DNA of 64,000 nt from BRH-c54 sp032251145 (lineage in GTDB: Bacteria; Bacteroidota; Bacteroidia; Flavobacteriales_E; Vicingaceae), in NCBI GenBank assembly GCA_032251145.1, contig JAVVER010000002.1, positions 14,830-78,829 on the forward strand, given 5' to 3'. Shown here piece by piece: positions 34,895 through 41,751 of this stretch (position 1 is the first letter of the stretch; each line of letters opens with the position of its first letter). Below the pieces are notes generated by a model. That model saw nothing but the letters and a program-made list of their open reading frames with translations, ran no database searches and was not told the origin of the DNA. Position numbers and translations under genes: made by a program.

Positions 34895-36181
34895 TCATAC
34901 ATTTTCTTCTTCTAACATTTTACGCTGAGCTAACATTTGGAAGTAAGATTCTAATCTATTTTTAATATTTGAATAAGAGAAATAACGTGGATCTACCAAA
35001 TCAGACTCAATAAATCCAACAGGTACTTCTAATCTATCTTCAATTTCACGCATCATTCCTAATTGTCCGGCTGAGAATGAATTACAGCTTTTAATGGAAT
35101 TAGTAACATAACCATCAGCTTGATAATCTTTAATACATTTAGATAATAAATCAATACGCTGAGGTATGTTTAGGTTAGTGTAGCAATTCATGCAATACTC
35201 ACCTAACGATTCTAATGGTCTTTCTGGGTCATGTCTCCAGCCCATGTCGTAAACGCCACCAACTTTGGTGTAAGATGAAGCTACAATAACAGCTCCCATA
35301 TCGTAGAAAATTTTCCAAAACTCACGGAAACTTGTCCAGTTTGGAGGTCCTTCTACTACTAATCGGTATTTTTCTTCTTTCATTTCTCCTTCGGGAGTAA
35401 CAGGGCCTAAACCTAAACGAATTCGTTCTTGAATTTCGCTGTATAATTCTTTATAATATTCTACTGCCTCTGGAGTTCCTCTAAAACCGATATTAATAGG
35501 GCCGATGTAATAAACACCAGCAAAATAGGCATCAATAGGAGAAGGTTTGTGTTTGGTAGTGTCAAAAATTTTAGTAATCCAATCTTCCGCTTCAGCAGAA
35601 AGTTTTAAGAATCCTTTCAATTTATTTTCATCGAATTTTACTCCAGAAACTTTTTCCATTTTAGGAATAACCTCTTGTTTTAATTGGTTAACCATGTACT
35701 GCGTCATTTCGGGAGTAATTTCTGCATTCTCTTGATAAGGAGTGTGTATCATTACCACTTCGGCATTTGGGTATTCTCTTTTAAGGGTTTCGAACCATTT
35801 CATAAAGGTAAAACAGCCTGTGTAGCTCAATAATAAAATATCTGGTTCTGGAATTTTTGTTCCTGTTGGTCCAATGTTTCCTTTCATCATCATACCAACA
35901 TCGCACTTTACGTAAGTACAAACATCTTCAGAGTGAGCATTACGTTCTGCTTCTTTAATGTATCCACCCGATTTTTTACGCATAGCACTTTGTAATGCGT
36001 TAATTTCAGGATAAACAGGCAACATATCAAAGGTTCTAATTAGTTCGGACAAGTTTCCAGGCACGAAGGTGTAACATACTTTCTTGCCCGTTTTTTCAAC
36101 ATTAGCAAGGTCGTTAAACAATCCTTCTATCATCTCCTTTTGGAGAATCATACTTTTTTCTTTTATAGCTTCTTTTGACAT
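34895..36181 (-). CDS. bcrB: Benzoyl-CoA reductase, subunit B
   Basis: BcrB is one of the two HgdB-fold subunits that bind benzoyl-CoA and [4Fe-4S] clusters. The 428-residue protein has likely cluster cysteines at 88 (SEDVCTYVKCD), 123 (LSYTGCFTF) and 366 (NSIKSCNSFSAG), and the conserved ESDLVDPRYFSYS near the C-terminus. It acts with BcrC in the electron-accepting, ring-reducing half of the cytoplasmic complex. It lies between bcrC and bcrA on the same strand and has the Thauera-type size. Confidence 0.93.
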   Translation of the reverse strand: MSKEAIKEKSMILQKEMIEGLFNDLANVEKTGKKVCYTFVPGNLSELIRTFDMLPVYPEINALQSAMRKKSGGYIKEAERNAHSEDVCTYVKCDVGMMMKGNIGPTGTKIPEPDILLLSYTGCFTFMKWFETLKREYPNAEVVMIHTPYQENAEITPEMTQYMVNQLKQEVIPKMEKVSGVKFDENKLKGFLKLSAEAEDWITKIFDTTKHKPSPIDAYFAGVYYIGPINIGFRGTPEAVEYYKELYSEIQERIRLGLGPVTPEGEMKEEKYRLVVEGPPNWTSFREFWKIFYDMGAVIVASSYTKVGGVYDMGWRHDPERPLESLGEYCMNCYTNLNIPQRIDLLSKCIKDYQADGYVTNSIKSCNSFSAGQLGMMREIEDRLEVPVGFIESDLVDPRYFSYSNIKNRLESYFQMLAQRKMLEEENV

Positions 36182-36262
36182 AGTTTTACGGGTTTAAAGT
36201 TTAAATTTTAATTGTAAAGTGGTAATAGCTCTAACTTACCATCAATAAACTGGTTCTTATTT

Positions 36263-37456
36263 TTATTTTTCATTATCTACTAAAACTGGTTCATCTTCCC
36301 ATAATTTAATAGAATCTGAGAATGCACCAACTTGTTCTTTAATTACTTTAAATTGATTAATGTTTTCAGAATATTGGAATGCGATGTAACGGATTCCTAA
36401 TTTATTAAATGCGTTTTGGAAAATTGGTGCGTCTAATAAACTTGGGTCGCAGAAACTTGCAGAGGCAAATATTACTCCATTAGCACCTCTTTCTTGTACA
36501 ATTTTAGCCAATCGGTATTCTTTTGGATTATCTACATCATATATAGAAGATGAATATTGACTTTGTTTGATGTATGAATTAGAAATTGCTTCTAAAGGTT
36601 TATCGGTAGTAGCATCAATATCTCCTAAAATCATTCTTGAACCCAGCATGTAATCATCATCTACTACATAACAACCTGCTTCTTCAATAGCTCTAATTAG
36701 ACCTACTGCTGGTTGCTCACAAAAAGCCCCCGAAACCACCACTTTAATTTTATCTTGCGGCTCTCCTATTTCTTTATTAATATGTGCACAAACTTGTTCT
36801 AAAATTTCGTTGTGTTCTTCAACCGGTATAACCGTTCCTGCTCTTACAATATGATATACATCTTCAATAGATAAACGCCATGGGAATTCCTGGCGAATAT
36901 CGTAGATGAACTCTATCATTTGTCTGTTTTTGTTGTACAAACTAATGGAGTGGTTTAACTCTTCCACCGTGGGTGTGTTACCATTAATTTCTTTAATGTA
37001 TTTCATTACATGTTGCATTTCCTGTTGGTAAAATACACCCCCTATTTCAGGTAAGAAATTTTGTGGGAAATCCATGTATTTAACAAACTTTCCGAATTTA
37101 TGCTGTTTAAAAATCCCAGAAAGGTTTCTTAAAACATCACAAATAGAGGGAAATATAAACCCATCAAAATGATCCATGTGTTTATCTAAAGCCAATTCCA
37201 TAATGCTTCTTGGAATATGGCAAATATATGATTGGTAATAAGCATCTCCTTTAATAATTTGTTTACGATCTCCACCGCCAAATATTCCTAAAGGTAAACC
37301 ACCTGCTGCATGTATTATTTCTCTAGGGAAATAAATAGGTGTATAACCTACAATAACACGCCCTTCTTTTTCTGCTTTCCAGTTTTTAGCTCTGGTAAAG
37401 TTTAAATCAAAAGAAAGTTCTTTACAGTCATTTATAATTTGCTTCAAGTCTTTCAT
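36263..37456 (-). CDS. bcrC: Benzoyl-CoA reductase, subunit C
   Basis: The 397-residue BcrC is the second catalytic-half subunit. Likely cluster cysteines are 79 (YQSYICHIPRS), 106 (FIFPSICDVLRNL) and 336 (ASASFCDPSLLD). The N-terminal VGYTPIYFPREIIHAAGGLP is typical of the family. It is the first gene of the minus-strand catabolic run, with the order bcrC-bcrB-bcrA-bcrD. A promoter can be seen about 73 bases upstream, and two FNR-like palindromes lie further upstream in the divergent spacer. Confidence 0.93.
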   Translation of the reverse strand: MKDLKQIINDCKELSFDLNFTRAKNWKAEKEGRVIVGYTPIYFPREIIHAAGGLPLGIFGGGDRKQIIKGDAYYQSYICHIPRSIMELALDKHMDHFDGFIFPSICDVLRNLSGIFKQHKFGKFVKYMDFPQNFLPEIGGVFYQQEMQHVMKYIKEINGNTPTVEELNHSISLYNKNRQMIEFIYDIRQEFPWRLSIEDVYHIVRAGTVIPVEEHNEILEQVCAHINKEIGEPQDKIKVVVSGAFCEQPAVGLIRAIEEAGCYVVDDDYMLGSRMILGDIDATTDKPLEAISNSYIKQSQYSSSIYDVDNPKEYRLAKIVQERGANGVIFASASFCDPSLLDAPIFQNAFNKLGIRYIAFQYSENINQFKVIKEQVGAFSDSIKLWEDEPVLVDNEK

Positions 37457-37529
37457 GTTTGTAATTTTTTAACATTTAGTTTAAAATTTAACTTTAGTAG
37501 TTGTTTTTTACTTTTTACTTGAAGCTGAT

Positions 37530-37557
37530 GAAATATAGAACCATACCTTGCTGTCAA
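37530..37557 (-). promoter_or_regulatory. Putative bcr operon promoter
   Basis: On the minus strand a TTG (CAA at 37555-37557) is followed after 17 bases by TATATTTC (37530-37537), one base off the TAnnTTTG consensus. It would give a leader of about 70 bases before bcrC. Confidence 0.5.
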
Positions 37558-37587
37558 GCAAAAAGAGAAATAATTTTTGGTATGGTT
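37539..37587. promoter_or_regulatory. Inverted repeat AACCATACC / GGTATGGTT in the divergent spacer
   Basis: Perfect 9-base arms at 37539-37547 and 37579-37587 enclose 31 bases and the -33 region of the putative bcr promoter. It could be a two-half-site operator. Function is inferred. Confidence 0.45.
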
Positions 37588-37639
37588 ACAATTGAGTCAT
37601 AAATCGAGTTTAAAATTATACAACTGTTTTTCATTTGTT

Positions 37640-37655
37640 TATGATGGCCATCATA
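37640..37655. promoter_or_regulatory. FNR-like box 1 (TGAT-GGCC-ATCA)
   Basis: A perfect 16-base palindrome, TATGATGGCCATCATA, fits the TTGAT-N4-ATCAA pattern of Crp/Fnr-family oxygen or NO regulators except at the outer bases. It is centred 22 bases from box 2, about two helical turns. Confidence 0.55.
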
Positions 37656-37660
37656 TTTGA

Positions 37661-37678
37661 AAATGATTATTATCATTT
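37661..37678. promoter_or_regulatory. FNR-like box 2 (TGAT-TATT-ATCA)
   Basis: A palindrome with 7-base arms (AAATGAT/ATCATTT) and the same TGAT-N4-ATCA core as box 1. It is 48 bases before the start codon of the plus-strand operon. Confidence 0.55.
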
Positions 37679-37725
37679 GAGATTTTAATAGTAGATAGGA
37701 ATTTAGAAAACTATTAAATACTTAA

Positions 37726-38337
37726 GTGCAAATGCAACAAAAAAAAGTTTCACTCATCTTATTATCAGGAGGTAAATCCACTCGTATGGGGATGCCTAAA
37801 GCATGGGTTAAATTGTATAATAAAAGTAGTTTTGCTGAACAAATTTTATCTTGTTACAACACATTTGGCTTACAAAAACAAGTTTTGGTTTTAAACAAAA
37901 CACATCAAAATAAAGCTGAAGAAGCTAAATTAAAACACTTTTTTAGCCCATTACATATTATATATAACTCTCAAACAGAAAAAGGGAGGTTATATTCAAT
38001 TAAAATTGGGCTAGAGCATATTAATACCGACTTATGTTTTATCCATAATATAGACCAGCCTATTGTTAAAAAAGGAACTCTTGAAGCATTATTAAATCAA
38101 TCATCTTACGGAGATGTAATCATTCCAACATATCATGAAAAAGGCGGGCATCCTATTTTAATTGGTAAAAACATAATAAATGAATTAAAAGCACAATATA
38201 AAAATTACGCTTCATTAAAAGAACTCTTAAATCAATTTAAAAAAACTTATGTAGCTGTTTATTCTAACGAAATTCTAACCAACATTAATACACCTAACGA
38301 GTTAATTCAACACCTAAATACTGCTAATGTTTATTAA
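37726..38337 (+). CDS. MocA/MobA-like molybdenum-cofactor nucleotidyltransferase
   Basis: The 203-residue protein has the NTP-transferase opening LILLSGGKSTRMGMPKAW, the metal-binding NIDQP motif, GGHPILIG and a closing NINTPNEL. This matches MocA-type cytidylyltransferases that make the cytosine dinucleotide form of molybdenum cofactor for xanthine-dehydrogenase-family enzymes. It is the first gene of the plus-strand operon and abuts the XdhC gene. The molybdenum hydroxylase encoded at 41752-45540 is the obvious client. MobA (GMP) or another sugar-nucleotide enzyme is less likely. Confidence 0.82.
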   Translation: MQMQQKKVSLILLSGGKSTRMGMPKAWVKLYNKSSFAEQILSCYNTFGLQKQVLVLNKTHQNKAEEAKLKHFFSPLHIIYNSQTEKGRLYSIKIGLEHINTDLCFIHNIDQPIVKKGTLEALLNQSSYGDVIIPTYHEKGGHPILIGKNIINELKAQYKNYASLKELLNQFKKTYVAVYSNEILTNINTPNELIQHLNTANVY

Positions 38338-39096
38338 ATGAATCTTTATACTGAAATATTACAATTACAAAATGAAGGCATTGCATCTGTATTGTGTTCA
38401 GTTGTTCATACAAAAGGTTCAACTCCAAGAAAAATTGGAGCTAAAATGCTGGTAAAACCTAACGGTGAAATAATTGGAACAATTGGTGGTGGTAACCTCG
38501 AAAAGAAAGTGATTGAAAATGCACTTCATCAATTGCAATTAAAAGAAGCAAAAATATTTAAACACGACCTACTTCATCAACATAATATGTGCTGTGGAGG
38601 TACAGTAGAAATTTACATTGAACCTATTTTACCTATGAAAAAACTTTACATTTTTGGAGCCGGACACACCGGAAAAGCGTTAGCTCAATATAGCACTTCC
38701 TTAGATTTTGATACTTATATTATTGACGATAGAAAAGATTATATTGAAGAACTTCCCCAACTTAACAACATTAATAAATTACATGCCGATTACAAAAAAT
38801 TACTTCCTACCCTACCTTTTAACAACAATACCTACATTGTAATTCTTACCTACGAACACGAAATTGACCGAGATATTCTTTCTTATTGCATTAAACAACC
38901 ACATGCTTATATTGGGATGATTGGTAGTCAGCGAAAAATTGAAATGACAAAAAAAATCTTTTTGGATGCATCAATATGTAACCAAGAAAAATTAAACACT
39001 ATAAACATGCCTATAGGAATTAATATTGCTGCCGAAACACCAGAAGAAATAGCAATAAGCATTTTGGCAAAATTAATTGAAGTAAAAAATGGTTAA
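38338..39096 (+). CDS. XdhC/CoxF-family molybdenum hydroxylase maturation factor
   Basis: A 252-residue protein with the N-terminal XdhC domain (VVHTKGSTPRKIGAKMLV, GTIGGGNLEK, HNMCCGGTVEIYIEP) and a C-terminal Rossmann domain (LYIFGAGHTGKALAQY, YIGMIGSQRKI). XdhC proteins bind the cofactor, promote its sulphuration and insert it into xanthine-dehydrogenase-type enzymes. It starts at the base after the upstream stop codon and overlaps the SDR gene by 8 bases, so the three are translationally coupled. Confidence 0.9.
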   Translation: MNLYTEILQLQNEGIASVLCSVVHTKGSTPRKIGAKMLVKPNGEIIGTIGGGNLEKKVIENALHQLQLKEAKIFKHDLLHQHNMCCGGTVEIYIEPILPMKKLYIFGAGHTGKALAQYSTSLDFDTYIIDDRKDYIEELPQLNNINKLHADYKKLLPTLPFNNNTYIVILTYEHEIDRDILSYCIKQPHAYIGMIGSQRKIEMTKKIFLDASICNQEKLNTINMPIGINIAAETPEEIAISILAKLIEVKNG

Positions 39097-39823
39097 AAAA
39101 ATAGCAATAGTATCTGGGGCAGCCAAAGGAATAGGTAAAGCCATTGCAGAAAGAATGGTTAATGAGAATTACATTACCATTTTAGTAGATGTTGATAACG
39201 AAAACGGAACTTCTTTAGCCAAAGAACTAGGTAGTTCAGCAAAATACATACATTGCGATATTAGTAATCACCAAGAAGTAGAAAATCTTTTTAAAATCGT
39301 TGTTGATGAATTTGGAGGAATAGATGCTGTGGTTAATAATGCAGGAATAATTCGCGACAATGTAATTTGGAAAATGCCCGAAGAAGATTTTGATAAAGTG
39401 ATGGACATCAACTTAAAAGGAACTTGGCTCATGTGTAAGGTTGCAGGAACATTAATGCGAGAACAAAAAAGAGGAAGAATTGTAAATATCGCTTCAAGAG
39501 CTTGGTTAGGAAATAGAGGGCAATCCAACTACTCAGCCTCTAAAGCAGGTGTGGTTGGTTTAACAAGAGTTTTAGCCCTAGAACTTGGTAAATATGGTGT
39601 TTTAGTTAACGCAATAGCACCAGGATTAATTGACACTCCGCTTACTCAAAAATTACCTCAAGATGTTCAAGAAAAGTTAATTGAAGCTCAGCCTACAAAA
39701 ACCATGGGTAAACCCGAAGACATTGCTAATGCAGTTGCTTTTTTATGTGATGATAAAACGCAATTCATTACCGGACAGACAATTTACGTAGATGGTGGTA
39801 AAAGTATTGGTGCAGGCGTATAA
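39089..39823 (+). CDS. Short-chain dehydrogenase/reductase (FabG-like)
   Basis: The 244-residue SDR has the cofactor motif GAAKGIGKAIAE, NNAG, and the catalytic Ser-Tyr-Lys set (IASRAW, then YSASKAG). It reads like a FabG/BadH-type NAD(P)H-dependent 3-hydroxyacyl oxidoreductase. Its frame starts within the end of the XdhC gene (ATGG overlapping the stop). A role in alicyclic acyl-CoA metabolism is suggested by location, but the substrate cannot be told. Confidence 0.88.
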   Translation: MVKKIAIVSGAAKGIGKAIAERMVNENYITILVDVDNENGTSLAKELGSSAKYIHCDISNHQEVENLFKIVVDEFGGIDAVVNNAGIIRDNVIWKMPEEDFDKVMDINLKGTWLMCKVAGTLMREQKRGRIVNIASRAWLGNRGQSNYSASKAGVVGLTRVLALELGKYGVLVNAIAPGLIDTPLTQKLPQDVQEKLIEAQPTKTMGKPEDIANAVAFLCDDKTQFITGQTIYVDGGKSIGAGV

Positions 39824-39829
39824 TTTTCA

Positions 39830-39837
39830 TATTTTTG
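39830..39837 (+). promoter_or_regulatory. Putative -7 box TATTTTTG before the cytochrome c gene
   Basis: Exact TAnnTTTG match ending just 18 bases before the GTG at 39856. A TTG that could be read as a start codon at 39835 is part of this box, which favours the later GTG start. Confidence 0.45.
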
Positions 39838-39855
39838 TCGCTTAAAAAAACCTTA

Positions 39856-40287
39856 GTGGACAAATCACTTTCCAATAAAAATAAAATGGTAATGGCTTTT
39901 TTAGCTGTGATGTTTGTAATTTACAATGCTGTAATCTACACACAAGGTACATCAAACAACACTCCTCTTCTGTCAGAAAAAGCTCTAAAAGGCGAACAAC
40001 TTTATCAGGAAAATAATTGTACTGCTTGTCATCAATTTTATGGGTTAGGTGGTTATTTAGGGCCCGATTTAACCAACATCAGCTCCACGCCAAATAAAGG
40101 CGATGAATACATCAAGGCTTTTTTAAATAGTGGAGTAAAATCTATGCCTAAGTTTAATTTTTCTGAAGATGAAAAAGAAGCCATTGTCCAATTTTTAAAA
40201 GAAGTAGATCAAACAGGTTATTATCCTCATGGTGATGCCGAAAAAAAACCAAACGGCTGGGTAAAAATTAAGTACAAAAATCAATAA
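39856..40287 (+). CDS. NorC-like membrane-anchored cytochrome c
   Basis: About 143 residues: an N-terminal membrane anchor (residues 10-29) and one c-type heme site CTACH (55-59) followed by YGLGGYLGPDLTN and the distal methionine in KSMPKF (97). This is the arrangement of NorC, the electron-donating subunit of cytochrome-c nitric oxide reductases, and the GLGGYLGPDL loop is NorC-like. It lies 7 bases before the NorB-like gene. The GTG at 39856 is chosen; TTG 39835 is the alternative. Confidence 0.82.
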   Translation: MDKSLSNKNKMVMAFLAVMFVIYNAVIYTQGTSNNTPLLSEKALKGEQLYQENNCTACHQFYGLGGYLGPDLTNISSTPNKGDEYIKAFLNSGVKSMPKFNFSEDEKEAIVQFLKEVDQTGYYPHGDAEKKPNGWVKIKYKNQ

Positions 40288-40294
40288 ATCAAGT

Positions 40295-41623
40295 ATGAAG
40301 AAAATTGCTTTTGCCTTTATTTTACTCGGATTAATTGCTCTTATTTTAGGTGCTACCTTTGGTACGTTGGCAGGAATTCAATATTTGAACGAAGATTTTT
40401 TAAAAGATGTTTTGGCATTTAATAAATTGCGTCCTTTTCATGTTAGTTCGGTGTTAGGTTGGATTATCTTAACTGCTACCGGAGGAATTTATTATTACCT
40501 AACTTATGAGTTAAAATTAACTCCTTTTTCAAAAAAAATATCAACCATTCATTTTCTTTTATTTTTATTAAGTGGTTTTGCCATATATCTATCTTACAGC
40601 CTCGGAAAAATGGGTGGAAGAGAATATTTTGCCTATGCTCCAATTATTACCATTCCTATAATTTTAGGATGGTTATTGTTTGCCATTAATTATTTCAAAA
40701 CGGTTCGTCAACATGCTAAAGGCTGGCCAGTATATCTTTGGATGTGGGGTACAGGAATTATTTTTATGATTTTTCATATCTCAGAAACATACCTTTGGCA
40801 AATCCCTTTTTTTAGAGATAATTTTATCCGTGATTTAACTGTTCAATGGAAATCTTACGGATCGCTTGCTGGCTCATGGAACATGTTGGTTTACGGAACT
40901 TCCATTTTTCTGATGGCTCGAATTAAAAAAGATGAAAATATTGCTCGAGGCAAAAAAGCCTTTTTCTTTTATTTTTTAGGGCTAACCAATTTAATGTTGG
41001 GTTGGGCACACCATACCTATTTAGTTCCTACACAGCCTTGGGTTAGGGCTTTGGCATATGTTATCAGCATGACAGAATGGATTGTTTTAATCAGTATTAT
41101 TATTGATTGGAAACGATCATTATCCGAAAAAAAGAAAGCCGACAATAATATGGCTTACAAATTTTTAATAGCTACTGATTTTTGGGTTTTTATTAATCTG
41201 ATTATTGCATTGCTAATTTCTATTCCATACATCAATCTTTTTACACACGGCACCCACATTACTGTGGCTCATTCAATGGGAACAACCATAGGAATAAATA
41301 CAACCATTCTTTTGGCTTCTGTGTTTTTTATTGTTAGTCAACAAGCCAACAACATCCTAATAAAACACAAGAGTTTACTTCAATCAGCCTATTGGTTTTT
41401 TAATACTTGTCTTTTAATATTTTTTATTGCTTTATTAATGGGAGGCGTAGAAAAAAGCATTTGGCAGTACTTTACAGAAAACCCATCCACCTTTGGCGAA
41501 ATGCAAAACGGAATAAAGTCTTACATGTTGGTGTTTTTAATTGCCGGTTTTGGTATTTTATTCAGTTTTATTTTATTGGTATTCCCCATCTTAAAAGGAC
41601 TATTCACTTCTTTGAGGAAGTGA
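40295..41623 (+). CDS. NorB-like heme-copper-family membrane subunit with altered active site
   Basis: A 442-residue protein with about 12 membrane helices that aligns by eye with NorB. Conserved are the helix-2 heme ligand His49 (RPFHVSS), the paired His239-His240 (GWAHHTYLVP) and His326 (THGTHITVAHSM). Missing by my alignment are the FeB histidine and two catalytic glutamates of helix 6 (Tyr188, Ala192 and Asn196 stand there), and the second low-spin-heme histidine is Met328. It may be a divergent NO reductase, an NO-dismutase-like relative, or something else. It forms a unit with the NorC-like gene. Confidence 0.75.
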   Translation: MKKIAFAFILLGLIALILGATFGTLAGIQYLNEDFLKDVLAFNKLRPFHVSSVLGWIILTATGGIYYYLTYELKLTPFSKKISTIHFLLFLLSGFAIYLSYSLGKMGGREYFAYAPIITIPIILGWLLFAINYFKTVRQHAKGWPVYLWMWGTGIIFMIFHISETYLWQIPFFRDNFIRDLTVQWKSYGSLAGSWNMLVYGTSIFLMARIKKDENIARGKKAFFFYFLGLTNLMLGWAHHTYLVPTQPWVRALAYVISMTEWIVLISIIIDWKRSLSEKKKADNNMAYKFLIATDFWVFINLIIALLISIPYINLFTHGTHITVAHSMGTTIGINTTILLASVFFIVSQQANNILIKHKSLLQSAYWFFNTCLLIFFIALLMGGVEKSIWQYFTENPSTFGEMQNGIKSYMLVFLIAGFGILFSFILLVFPILKGLFTSLRK

Positions 41624-41662
41624 CAATATTCTTATTTTTTTGATTTTTTTTCCCGCAAAACG

Positions 41663-41674
41663 TGATGAATATCA
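41663..41674. promoter_or_regulatory. FNR-like box 3 (TGAT-GAAT-ATCA)
   Basis: The core repeats the TGAT-N4-ATCA pattern of boxes 1 and 2. It is centred about 83 bases before the start of the molybdenum hydroxylase gene, near where an activator of that promoter would bind. Confidence 0.45.
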
Positions 41675-41751
41675 TTTTAAGGTAAGTTCTATTTATTGAA
41701 TTTTACGAGTCATCGGCATTATTAAATGCTAGAGAGTTAAAATTCACTACT

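Noticed and set aside
32479..36181. Azoarcus (bzd)-type benzoyl-CoA reductase
   Set aside because: Gene order bcrC-B-A-D and subunit lengths fit the Thauera/Rhodopseudomonas type better; a tree would settle it.
40295..41623. Nitric oxide dismutase (oxygen-forming)
   Set aside because: The missing FeB histidine recalls NOD, but the protein is short, unfused and paired with a NorC-like cytochrome. The sequence alone cannot support this.
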